From positions 992,001 through 1,056,000 of the forward strand of contig NZ_MWFK01000002.1 in the NCBI RefSeq assembly GCF_002078175.1: a stretch of 64,000 bases of DNA, in the 5' to 3' direction. Shown one piece after another: positions 16,640 through 24,407 of this stretch. The stretch comes from Streptomyces sp. M41(2017). Lineage in GTDB: Bacteria; Actinomycetota; Actinomycetes; Streptomycetales; Streptomycetaceae. The translations under genes and the position numbers were made by a program. The notes beneath the pieces were generated by a model, which had not been told where the DNA came from, searched no databases, and saw only the letters and a list, made by a program, of their open reading frames with translations. Numbering within the stretch: position 1 is the stretch's first letter; each line of letters opens with the position of its first letter.

Positions 16640-16677
16640 GATACGGCCGGGAAAGTACGGTGAAACACCTTGGAAAC
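16640..16677 (+). promoter_or_regulatory. putative GlnR-binding boxes upstream of urtA
   Basis: Four pentamers are spaced exactly 11 bp apart: GATAC (16640), GAAAG (16651), GAAAC (16662) and GAAAC (16673), each separated by 6 bp. This is the a1-b1-a2-b2 layout described for streptomycete GlnR sites (GnnAC - N6 - GAAAC repeated). The array ends 66 bp upstream of the urtA start. GlnR activates nitrogen-scavenging genes during nitrogen limitation, which fits a urea importer. Confidence 0.6.
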
Positions 16678-16743
16678 AGGGTGACTTGAGGCTGTGGACC
16701 GCACTTCAGGAGGTTGTCTCCTCCACAGCCCGAGGGGGTTCTA

Positions 16744-18000
16744 TTGTCCAGCGGTACCCGTATTCTGCGACGTCGGATGGCAGCCGGCGCCGCCGCGCTC
16801 GCGGCCGTCGTCGCGCTCTCCGCCTGCGGCGCCAAGACCGACGCGGGCGGCACGTCCGACAAGGCCGCGCAGGCGGACGTCGGTGGCGACACCGTCAAGG
16901 TGGGCCTGCTCAACTCGCTGTCGGGCACGATGGCGATCAGTGAGGTGACCGTCCGCGACTCGCTGAAGCTGGCCATCGACGAGATCAACGCCTCGGGCGG
17001 GGTGCTCGGCAAGAAGATCAGGCCGATCAGCGAGGACGGCGCCTCGGACTGGCCGACCTTCGCCGAGAAGGCCAGCAAGCTGATCAGGGAGGACCGGGTC
17101 GCGGCCACCTTCGGCTGCTGGACCTCCGCGAGCCGCAAGGCGGTCAAGCCCGTCTTCGAGAAGAACAAGTCGCTGCTCTTCTACCCCGTGCAGTACGAGG
17201 GGCTCGAACAGTCGCCGTACATCTTCTACACGGGCGCCACCACCAACCAGCAGATCGTGCCGGCCCTCGACTACCTCAAGTCCCGGGGCAAGAAGCGGAT
17301 CTACCTGGTGGGCAGCGACTACGTCTTCCCGCGTACCGCCAACAAGGAGATCAAGGCGTACGCGAAGGCCAACGGCATGAAGGTTCTCGGTGAGGACTAC
17401 GCGCCGCTCGGCTCCACCGAGTTCAGCACGATCGCCAACAAGGTGAAGGCGTCGAAGGCGGACGCGGTCTTCAACACCCTGAACGGCGACTCGAACGTGG
17501 CCTTCTTCAAGGAGTACAAGTCCGCCGGTCTGACGGCCACGGGCATGCCGGTCGTCTCGGTGTCGATCGCCGAGGAGGAGGTCAAGTCGATCGGCGCGCA
17601 GTATCTGGCGGGCCAGCTGACGGCCTGGAACTACTACCAGACGACCGCGGGGGCGGCGAACACCAAGTTCGTCAAGGCGTACAAGGCCAGGTACGGCAAG
17701 GACAAGCCGACCAGCGACCCGATGGAGGCCGCGTACACCTCGGTCTACCTGTGGAAGGCGATGGTCGAGAAGGCGCAGTCCTTCGACCCCGAGAAGGTGA
17801 AGGCCGCCTCCGACGGCATCACCTTCGACGCGCCCGAGGGCAAGGTCACCGTAGACGGCGCCACCCAGCACATCTACAAGACGGCCCGCATCGGCAGGAT
17901 CGGCTCCGACGGGCTGATCGAGCAGGTCTGGGACTCCGGCAAGCCGATCAAGCCGGACCCCTACCTGAAGGGGTACGACTGGGCCTCCGGCCTCTCCTGA
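16744..18000 (+). CDS. urtA: urea ABC transporter substrate-binding lipoprotein UrtA
   Basis: The 418-residue protein captures urea, and possibly short amides, outside the membrane for the UrtBCDE importer. A lipoprotein signal peptide (LRRRMAAGAAALAAVVALS followed by the lipobox LSAC) anchors it after cleavage at the cysteine. The binding fold carries UrtA hallmarks: VGLLNSLSGTMAISE, VAATFGCWTSASRKAVKPVFE, LLFYPVQYEGLEQSPYIFYTGA and YLVGSDYVFPRTAN. A TTG at 16744 preceded by GAGGGGG is the likely start; a TTG at 16714 abuts its ribosome binding site too closely, and an ATG at 16777 is an alternative. It is the first gene of a five-gene transport operon. Confidence 0.93.
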   Translation: MSSGTRILRRRMAAGAAALAAVVALSACGAKTDAGGTSDKAAQADVGGDTVKVGLLNSLSGTMAISEVTVRDSLKLAIDEINASGGVLGKKIRPISEDGASDWPTFAEKASKLIREDRVAATFGCWTSASRKAVKPVFEKNKSLLFYPVQYEGLEQSPYIFYTGATTNQQIVPALDYLKSRGKKRIYLVGSDYVFPRTANKEIKAYAKANGMKVLGEDYAPLGSTEFSTIANKVKASKADAVFNTLNGDSNVAFFKEYKSAGLTATGMPVVSVSIAEEEVKSIGAQYLAGQLTAWNYYQTTAGAANTKFVKAYKARYGKDKPTSDPMEAAYTSVYLWKAMVEKAQSFDPEKVKAASDGITFDAPEGKVTVDGATQHIYKTARIGRIGSDGLIEQVWDSGKPIKPDPYLKGYDWASGLS

Positions 18001-18063
18001 CCACCCGTCGCGCGGGGGCCTCGGCGCCGAGGCCCCCGCGTCCCGACTCCCCGGAGCCGCCGT

Positions 18064-18960
18064 ATGACCGTGATCCTCGGGCAGTTGTTCACCGGCGTCA
18101 GCATCGGTGCCGTCCTGCTCCTCATCGCGCTCGGCCTCTCACTCACCTTCGGCCAGATGAATGTCATCAACATGGCCCACGGCGAGTTCATCATGGCCGG
18201 CGCCTACACCACGTATGTCCTGCAGAAGTCCATTTCGAGCGCGGGAATGTCGCTCCTCGTCGCGCTGCCCGTCGCGTTTGTCGTGTCGGGCGCACTCGGC
18301 GCGCTGCTGGAATGGCTGTTGATCCGCCGCCTCTATCTGCGCCCCCTCGACACGCTTCTCGTCACCTGGGGTGTCTCCCTGATGCTCCAGCAACTCGCCC
18401 GTGACATTTTCGGGGCGCCCAATGTGCAGACCCGGGCGCCCGACGTGCTCACCGGGAACATCACGGTCGTCGGCGGCGACGACCCGCTCACCTTCGCCAA
18501 CAGCCGGCTGTTCATCCTCGCACTGGCGGTGGCGGCCGTCGTCGCGCTGTCCCTGACACTGCGGCTGACCCCGCTCGGGCGGCGGATCCGCGCGGTGGTG
18601 CAGAACAGGGACCTGGCGGAGGTGTCCGGCATCTCCACGGCGCGGGTGGACCGCACCGCCTTCTTCATCGGCTCGGGCCTCGCCGGGGTCGCCGGGGTCG
18701 CGCTGACCCTGGTCGGTCCGATCGGGCCGACGATGGGCACCAACGTCATCATCGACGCCTTCCTGGTGATCGTGGTCGGCGGCATCGGGCAGCTGCGGGG
18801 CAGCGTGATCGTCGCCTTCGTGCTGGGCGCGCTGCAGTCGGTCCTGGAGTACTCGACGACCGTGAGCGTCGCGAAGGTGCTGGTCCTCGTGGCCATCGTC
18901 GCGTTCCTCCAGTGGCGGCCGCAGGGCCTGTACACGCTGCGCACGAGGAGTCTCGTATGA
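18064..18960 (+). CDS. urtB: urea ABC transporter permease UrtB
   Basis: A 298-residue permease of the branched-chain amino acid type (LivH-like), one half of the transmembrane channel for urea. About eight hydrophobic segments are evident. The signature GLSLTFGQMNVINMAHGEFIMAGAYTTY (written here as the two parts GLSLTFGQMNVINMAHGE and FIMAGAYTTY) lies at residues 24-51, and the C-terminal coupling region includes VVGGIGQLRGSVIVAFVLGA. It starts 63 bp after urtA with GGAGCCGCC before the ATG and overlaps urtC by ATGA, indicating translational coupling. Length is that of the core domain, without the extracytoplasmic N-terminal insertion found in some cyanobacterial UrtB proteins. Confidence 0.92.
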   Translation: MTVILGQLFTGVSIGAVLLLIALGLSLTFGQMNVINMAHGEFIMAGAYTTYVLQKSISSAGMSLLVALPVAFVVSGALGALLEWLLIRRLYLRPLDTLLVTWGVSLMLQQLARDIFGAPNVQTRAPDVLTGNITVVGGDDPLTFANSRLFILALAVAAVVALSLTLRLTPLGRRIRAVVQNRDLAEVSGISTARVDRTAFFIGSGLAGVAGVALTLVGPIGPTMGTNVIIDAFLVIVVGGIGQLRGSVIVAFVLGALQSVLEYSTTVSVAKVLVLVAIVAFLQWRPQGLYTLRTRSLV

Positions 18961-20072
18961 CCACCACCACTCCCCTCCCCCCGAAGACGGAACGGCCGCC
19001 GGCCGTCCGGCGCCGTTTCGCCGCCGCCCGTCCGGCGGCCGGGTTCGCCGTGGCGGCCCTGGTGCTCTTCGCCGGCGCCCCGCTCGCGCTGTCCGACTTC
19101 CGGCTCGGGCTGCTCGCCAAGTACCTGTGCACCGCGATGGTCGCGGTCGGCATCTGTCTGGCCTGGGGGCGCGGCGGTCTGCTGACGCTCGGCCAGGGGG
19201 TCTTCTTCGGGCTGGGCGGCTACGCCATGGCCATGCATCTGAAGATCGCGGACGCCGGCCCCGGCAACCTCCCCGACTTCATGCAGCTGTACGGCAGCGC
19301 CACCGAACTCCCCTGGTGGTGGCGGCCGTTCGCCAACCCGGTGTTCGCCGTCGCGGCGACGGTCCTGCTGCCCATGACGGTCGCCGCGATCCTCGGCTCG
19401 TTCATCTTCCGGCGCCGCGTCAAGGGGGCCTATTTCGCGATCCTCAGCCAGGCGCTCGCCGCGGCGTTCGCGATCTGGCTGGTGGGCCAGCAGGCCACGA
19501 CCGGGGGCACCAACGGACTGACCGACATCCAGGGCTTCTTCGGCTACGACCTCGACGACCCGGTCAACCAGCGGATGGTGTACTTCGTCATCGCCGCCGT
19601 GCTGCTCCTGCTGATCGCCCTGGCCCGCCAGCTGTTGCACAGCCGCTACGGCGAACTCCTGGTCGCCGTCCGGGACTCGGAGGAGCGGGTGCGCTTCCTC
19701 GGCTACGACCCGGCCAACGTCAAACTCGTGGCGTACGTCGTCGCCGCGGGCATGGCCGGTCTCGCGGGCGCGCTGTTCGTCCCCGCCGTCGGCATCATCT
19801 CCCCCGCGCTCGTCGGCATCGTGCCGTCGATCGACCTGGTCATCGGCGCGGCGGTCGGCGGACGGGCCAGCCTCACGGGCGCGGTCCTCGGCGCGATCGG
19901 TGTCGCCTGGGCGAAGACGGCCCTGTCGGAGGAGTTCCCCGCGGCCTGGACCTACTTCCAGGGACTGCTGTTCATCGTCGCCCTGGCGTTCCTGCCGGGC
20001 GGCCTCGCCTCGCTGGCCGCGGTCGTCAAGCGGCGTCGCGCGGGCCGACGACTCGCTGGAGACACGGCATGA
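18957..20072 (+). CDS. urtC: urea ABC transporter permease UrtC
   Basis: The second channel subunit, 371 residues, LivM-like. A cytosolic proline-rich N-terminus of about 28 residues precedes roughly nine hydrophobic segments. The family motif GRGGLLTLGQGVFFGLGGYAMAMH sits around residues 64-86 (shown as GRGGLLTLGQGVFFGLGG), with TGGTNGLTD in the middle and LLVAVRDSEERVRFLGYD at the coupling helix. Its ATG overlaps the urtB stop and its own stop overlaps the urtD ATG (ATGA in both cases), so the permeases and ATPase are made in step. GGQ-type length and motif order match UrtC rather than generic LivM. Confidence 0.92.
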   Translation: MTTTTPLPPKTERPPAVRRRFAAARPAAGFAVAALVLFAGAPLALSDFRLGLLAKYLCTAMVAVGICLAWGRGGLLTLGQGVFFGLGGYAMAMHLKIADAGPGNLPDFMQLYGSATELPWWWRPFANPVFAVAATVLLPMTVAAILGSFIFRRRVKGAYFAILSQALAAAFAIWLVGQQATTGGTNGLTDIQGFFGYDLDDPVNQRMVYFVIAAVLLLLIALARQLLHSRYGELLVAVRDSEERVRFLGYDPANVKLVAYVVAAGMAGLAGALFVPAVGIISPALVGIVPSIDLVIGAAVGGRASLTGAVLGAIGVAWAKTALSEEFPAAWTYFQGLLFIVALAFLPGGLASLAAVVKRRRAGRRLAGDTA

Positions 20073-20890
20073 CCGACATCAGGGGCAACGGGCCGGCGGG
20101 GCTGGAGATCCGGCAACTGCGCGTGAGCTTCGACGGGTTCACCGCCGTCGACGGAGTGGATCTGGACGTCCGGCCGGGCGATCTGCGCTTCCTGATCGGG
20201 CCGAACGGCGCCGGCAAGACGACTCTGGTCGACGCGGTCACGGGACTGGTGCGCGCCTCGGGCTCGGTGCGCTTCGGGGACGCCGACATCCTCGGGCGCA
20301 GCGTGCACCGGATCGCCCGCTCGGGCATCGGCCGCACCTTCCAGACGGCCACCGTGTTCGAGGAACTGACCGTGCTGCAGAACCTGGACATCGCGGCGGG
20401 CGCGGGCCGCAGCGCCCTGACCATGCTGCGTCGCCGCAGGGGGGTGCCGGAGCCGGTGGCCCGCGCGCTGGAGACGGTGGGGCTGACCGGTCTCGCCGAC
20501 AGCACGGCGGGGACGCTCGCGCACGGTCAGAAGCAGTGGCTGGAGATCGGCATGCTGCTGGTGCAGGACGTCCGGCTGTTGCTGCTGGACGAACCCGTCG
20601 CGGGCATGAGCCATGACGAACGGCAGGCCACCGGCGAGCTGTTGCGGCGCATCAGCGAGGAACGCACCGTCGTCGTCATCGAGCACGACATGGACTTCAT
20701 GCGCTCCTTCGCGCGCAGCGTCAGCGTGCTGCACGCGGGCCGGGTGCTGAGCGAGGGCACCGTGGCCCAGGTCCAGGCGGACCCGAGGGTGCAGGAGGTC
20801 TACCTAGGACACCCGGCCGCCGGGCCCGCCCCCGCGGCGGAGGCTCCCGCCGCGACCGTGTCCGCACCGAGCGCCGCACAGGAGGCGTGA
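20069..20890 (+). CDS. urtD: urea ABC transporter ATP-binding protein UrtD
   Basis: A 273-residue LivG-type ATPase. Walker A is IGPNGAGKTT (about residues 44-53), the Q-loop lies in GRTFQTATVFEELTV, the signature is the atypical LAHGQKQWLEIGMLL characteristic of UrtD/LivG proteins, Walker B is RLLLLDEPVAGM, and the switch histidine is in VVVIEHDMDFM. The last 30 residues form an Ala/Pro-rich tail not needed for the fold. The ATG at 20069 overlaps the urtC stop. With UrtE it powers urea import; the stop (TGA) shares its A with the urtE ATG. Confidence 0.93.
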   Translation: MTDIRGNGPAGLEIRQLRVSFDGFTAVDGVDLDVRPGDLRFLIGPNGAGKTTLVDAVTGLVRASGSVRFGDADILGRSVHRIARSGIGRTFQTATVFEELTVLQNLDIAAGAGRSALTMLRRRRGVPEPVARALETVGLTGLADSTAGTLAHGQKQWLEIGMLLVQDVRLLLLDEPVAGMSHDERQATGELLRRISEERTVVVIEHDMDFMRSFARSVSVLHAGRVLSEGTVAQVQADPRVQEVYLGHPAAGPAPAAEAPAATVSAPSAAQEA

Positions 20891-21582
20891 TGCTGGAGAT
20901 CGACACCGTCCACGTCGGGTACCACCGCAGTCTCGTGCTGCACGGCGTCTCCGTCGAGGTGCCGCGCAACGGGGTGGCCGCCGTGCTCGGCCACAACGGG
21001 GCCGGCAAGAGCACACTGCTGCGGGCCGCCGTCGGACTGCTGGGCCCGCAGAGCGGCACGGTCCGCCTCGACGGCGAGGACATCACCCGCCGCACGCCGC
21101 ACGAGCGGGTGGCGCGCGGGATGGCGTACGTCCCGCAGGGCCAGCAGGTCTTCCCGCACCTCACCACGGCGGAGAACCTCCAGCTCGTCGCGGACGGACG
21201 GCGGCGCGGCAGGGAGGCCGTCGCCGAGGCCCTGGACCTTTTCCCCGCGCTGCGCACGCTCTCGGGCCGCCGCGCGGGGCTGCTGTCCGGCGGCCAGCGA
21301 CAGCAACTGGCCATCGCCCGCGCGCTGGTGACGGAGCCTCGGGTCCTGCTCCTCGACGAGCCGACCGAGGGAATCCAGCCCTCGGTGGTCACCGAGATCG
21401 AGCAGACGATCCTCTCCTTGGCGGCGCGGGGCGGTCTGTCGGTGCTGCTGGTCGAGCAGCACGTGGGTTTCGCCATGCGGGCCGCGCAGCGCTACTACGT
21501 CCTGGAGGCGGGCCGGGTGACCTCGTCCGGAGAGGGCGGCCGGGACGCGGAGCGGTCGGTGCGGGAGGCGCTCAGCGTGTGA
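20890..21582 (+). CDS. urtE: urea ABC transporter ATP-binding protein UrtE
   Basis: A 230-residue LivF-type ATPase, partner of UrtD. Walker A is LGHNGAGKST, the Q-loop region is VPQGQQVFPHLTTAENL, the signature LLSGGQRQQLAIARAL, Walker B VLLLDEPTEGI and the switch VLLVEQHVGF. The ATG at 20890 is preferred because GGAGG at 20881-20885 is better spaced for it than for the GTG at 20887. It is the last gene of the operon; no urease genes follow, so imported urea must be hydrolysed by enzymes encoded elsewhere. It faces a convergent sigma factor gene 65 bp away. Confidence 0.93.
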   Translation: MLEIDTVHVGYHRSLVLHGVSVEVPRNGVAAVLGHNGAGKSTLLRAAVGLLGPQSGTVRLDGEDITRRTPHERVARGMAYVPQGQQVFPHLTTAENLQLVADGRRRGREAVAEALDLFPALRTLSGRRAGLLSGGQRQQLAIARALVTEPRVLLLDEPTEGIQPSVVTEIEQTILSLAARGGLSVLLVEQHVGFAMRAAQRYYVLEAGRVTSSGEGGRDAERSVREALSV

Positions 21583-21647
21583 GCGCCGGGGCGGCCCGTG
21601 CGGGAGGCGCCCGGTGCGGTGCTGCCGGGCCACGCGTGCTCGCGCGG

Positions 21648-22847
21648 TCAGCTGTTCGCGAGGGCGGCCCGGACCCGTTCGAGGTGCGCGCGCTCCGGCG
21701 CGCTCTCGGTCAGCGCGACGGCGGCGTCGTACGCCTCGACGGCCTCGCCGGTGCGGCCGAGCCGGCGCAGCAGATCCGCCCGTACGGCGTGGAAGGCGGG
21801 GTAGCCGGCGAGGTCGAGGTCCTCGACGAGGGCGAGGGCGGTGCCGGGCCCCTCGGTCTCGGCCACGGCGACGGCGCGGTTGAGGGCGACGACGGGGCTG
21901 GGGGCGAGGGCCAGGAGCTGGTCGTAGAGGCGGCGGATCTGGTCCCAGTCGGTGGCGGCCGCGGTCGGCGCGTCGCTGTGCACGGCGTTGACGGCGGCCT
22001 GGATCTGATAGGGCCCGGGCCGGTTGCGGCGCAGACACCGGCGCACCAGGTCCTGTCCCTCGGCGATCAGGCCGCGGTCCCAGCGGGAGCGGTCCTGGTC
22101 GGCGAGGAGGACCAGGTCGCCCTCGACGCTCGTGCGGGCGGGCCGCCGGGCCTCGATGAGCAGCATCAGGGCCAGCAGGCCCAGCGCCTCCGGCTCGTCC
22201 GGCATGAGTTCGACGAGGAGGCGTCCGAGCCGCACCGCCTCGGTGCAGAGGTCGGCGCGGCCGCCGTACCCCTCGTTGAAGACGAGGTAGACGACGGCGA
22301 GGACCCCCTCCACCCGGTCCGGGAGGTCGGCGTCCCGGGGGATGCGGTAGGGGATGCCCGCGTCGCGGATCTTGGCCTTGGCGCGGACGATCCGCTGGGC
22401 CATCGTCGATTCGGGGACCAGGAAGGCGCGCGCGATCTGCGGCGTGGTGAGGCCGCCCAGGAGCCGCAGGGTGAGGGCCACCTGGGCCTGGGGGGCGAGC
22501 GCCGGGTGGCAGCAGGTGAAGATCAGACGGAGCGGGTCGTCGCGCACGGGACCCTCCTCCGTGGGTTCGTCCGGGGCGTGCAGCCGGAGGGCCTCGGCGT
22601 GCCGGGCCTCTCGTGAGGACTCGCGGCGGAGCCGGTCGACGGCGCGGTTGCGCGCGGTGGTGATGATCCAGCCGGCCGGGCTCGGCGGTGTGCCGGTCTC
22701 CGGCCACTTCGCGACCGCCGTGGTGAAGGCGTCCTGGACCGCCTCCTCGGCGAGGTCGATGTCGCCGAGGAGGCGGATGAGGACGGAGACCGCCCGGCCG
22801 TACTCGGCGCGGAAGACGGCCTCGATCCCGGCGGCGTCGGTGGTCAT
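21648..22847 (-). CDS. ECF sigma factor with C-terminal extension (ECF42-type)
   Basis: A 399-residue RNA polymerase sigma factor. Region 2 (GIEAVFRAEYGRAVSVLIRL, then AEEAVQDAFTTAVAKWP and AGWIITTARNRAVDRLRR) and region 4 (LGGLTTPQIARAFLVPESTMAQRI) occupy the first 185 residues. A long helical TPR-like extension (DUF6596-type) follows, with VYLVFNEGYGG, PDEPEALGLLALMLLIEARR and GPYQIQAAVNAVH. This architecture and the adjacent YCII-domain gene define the ECF42 group, which works without a classical anti-sigma factor; the extension is thought to regulate activity. Its ATG overlaps the stop of the upstream YCII gene (ATGA), so the two are translationally coupled. Confidence 0.92.
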   Translation of the reverse strand: MTTDAAGIEAVFRAEYGRAVSVLIRLLGDIDLAEEAVQDAFTTAVAKWPETGTPPSPAGWIITTARNRAVDRLRRESSREARHAEALRLHAPDEPTEEGPVRDDPLRLIFTCCHPALAPQAQVALTLRLLGGLTTPQIARAFLVPESTMAQRIVRAKAKIRDAGIPYRIPRDADLPDRVEGVLAVVYLVFNEGYGGRADLCTEAVRLGRLLVELMPDEPEALGLLALMLLIEARRPARTSVEGDLVLLADQDRSRWDRGLIAEGQDLVRRCLRRNRPGPYQIQAAVNAVHSDAPTAAATDWDQIRRLYDQLLALAPSPVVALNRAVAVAETEGPGTALALVEDLDLAGYPAFHAVRADLLRRLGRTGEAVEAYDAAVALTESAPERAHLERVRAALANS

Positions 22848-23200
22848 CGGTCGTCGGCCTCGTGCATGAACGGGCGCACCTCGATGGGCAGGGTGGTCGC
22901 GAGGGTCGCCTTGCGGCCCCAGGTGAGCGCCGCGTCCAGGTCCGGCGCCTTGATCAGGCAGATGCCGCCCAGGTACTCCTTGCTCTCGGTGTACGGCCCG
23001 TCGGTGACCAGCACGTCGCCGTCCCGGGCGCGCAGCACGGTCGCGGTCTCCGGGCCGTGCAGTCCTCCGGCGAACACCCAGGCCCCGGCCTCGCGCAGCT
23101 CCGTGTGGAACACCTCCAGGTTGTGCATGATCTCCTGCATGATCTCGGGCGCGGGCGGCTCGCCCTGCGGCTGCATCACGCTCAGCAGGTAGTACTTCAT
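22844..23200 (-). CDS. YCII/DGPF-domain protein, partner of the ECF42-type sigma factor
   Basis: A 118-residue dimeric alpha-beta-barrel protein of the YCII-related (DGPF) family. The motif DGDVLVTDGPYTESKEYLGG contains the DGPF-like turn and the conserved KExLGG. The N-terminus MKYYLLSVMQP starts at 23200; a longer in-frame start at 23239 adds residues unlike the family. It is the first gene of a two-gene unit with the sigma factor, overlapping it by four bases. In ECF42 systems such proteins are frequent targets and neighbours of the sigma factor; the biochemical role is not established. Confidence 0.9.
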   Translation of the reverse strand: MKYYLLSVMQPQGEPPAPEIMQEIMHNLEVFHTELREAGAWVFAGGLHGPETATVLRARDGDVLVTDGPYTESKEYLGGICLIKAPDLDAALTWGRKATLATTLPIEVRPFMHEADDR

Positions 23201-23303
23201 GATGTGTCCTCCTCGACGCTCGCTCGGTCGGTGTCTCACTGACTACACGAACGGGAGGGCGCCGGATCGACACACGCCACGACGACAGCGGGAGATTTCT
23301 TCG

Positions 23304-24359
23304 ATGACCGCCACACCGCATCCGCTCGTCACCGCCGCCCGCAGACTCGCGGCCGACGTGCTGGTGCCCCGCGCGGAGCGCGTGGACCAGGACGGCGTGC
23401 CCGTGAGCAGCATCGAGGCGGTCAAGGCGTCCGGGCTCCTCGGGGTGAGCGCCCCCGTGGCGTACGGCGGGTCGGCGGCGCCTCCCGCCGTGGTGCGGGA
23501 GACGGCGGAGATCCTGGCCGGGGCGTGCTGCTCGACGTGGTTCGTGCAGACCCAGCACCACACACCGGTGGCGACGCTGGCGAAGGCCGACCTGGGCCTG
23601 CCCGTACGGGAACGGCTGCTCGGTCCGCTCGCGCGCGGCGAGCTGCTGTCCGGGGTGGCGTACGCGCAGCTCCGCGCCCATCCGCGGGTGCCCGTGCGGG
23701 TCACCGCGGAGCGGGGTGGCTGGCGCTTCCACGGGACGGTCCCCTGGTACTCGGGCTGGGGGCTCAACGACGTCATGCTGCTCGCCGGGGTGACCGACGC
23801 CGATGAAGCCCTGTTCGCGTTCACCGAGGCGCGCGAGCAGCCGGGGCTGCGGCCGTCCGCCCCGATGCGGCTCGCGGCGCTCTCCGCGTCCCGCACCGTC
23901 TCCCTGGAGCTGGACGGGCTGTGGCTGCCCGACGAGGCGGTGGCGCTGCGCGTCCCGTTCGCGTCCTGGGCGGCCGGCGACCGGCCGAAGAACACGAACG
24001 CCTCGCCAGCCGTGTTCGGGGTGACGTCGGCGGCGATCGGCCTGCTGGAGCGCGACCCCGCGGCCAAGGGGACCGCGGAGGTGCTGCGGGCACGTCTGGA
24101 GGAGGTGCGGCGGCGGGCGTACGCGCTCGCCGACCACCCGGTGCCGACGGAACGGATCGACGAGCGGCTGGTGTGCAAGACGCGGGCGTACGACGTGATG
24201 CGGGCGGCGACCACGGCGGCGGTCGTGGCCGGCGGCGGGCGGGCGATGGACCTGCGCAGCCCCGCACAGCGGCTGGCGCGCGAGGGGATGTTCCTGCTGG
24301 TGCAGGGGCAGACGGCCGAGGTGCGCACGGCACACCTCGGCGCGCTGGGAACGCCCTGA
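23304..24359 (+). CDS. acyl-CoA dehydrogenase-fold flavoprotein (DszC/SfnB-like)
   Basis: A 351-residue protein with the acyl-CoA dehydrogenase fold but features of the flavin-dependent monooxygenase branch. An N-terminal helical domain (PRAERVDQDGVPVSSIEAVKAS) leads to LLGVSAPVAYGG, the beta domain contains GWRFHGTVPWYSGWG with WGLNDVMLLAG, and the C-terminal helices end in RAATTAAVVAGGGRAMDLRSPAQRL. The catalytic glutamate of true dehydrogenases is not obvious. It is convergent with the ssuD-like gene 48 bp away and close in family to the sfnB-like gene beyond it, so a linked role in organosulfur or similar oxygenation is plausible. The start at 23304 has only GGGAGA 9-10 nt upstream. Confidence 0.75.
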   Translation: MTATPHPLVTAARRLAADVLVPRAERVDQDGVPVSSIEAVKASGLLGVSAPVAYGGSAAPPAVVRETAEILAGACCSTWFVQTQHHTPVATLAKADLGLPVRERLLGPLARGELLSGVAYAQLRAHPRVPVRVTAERGGWRFHGTVPWYSGWGLNDVMLLAGVTDADEALFAFTEAREQPGLRPSAPMRLAALSASRTVSLELDGLWLPDEAVALRVPFASWAAGDRPKNTNASPAVFGVTSAAIGLLERDPAAKGTAEVLRARLEEVRRRAYALADHPVPTERIDERLVCKTRAYDVMRAATTAAVVAGGGRAMDLRSPAQRLAREGMFLLVQGQTAEVRTAHLGALGTP

Positions 24360-24407
24360 TCGCCCGGGCTCCCGGCTCGACCTGTGCTGCCGGTTGTCCG
24401 CGTGGGC

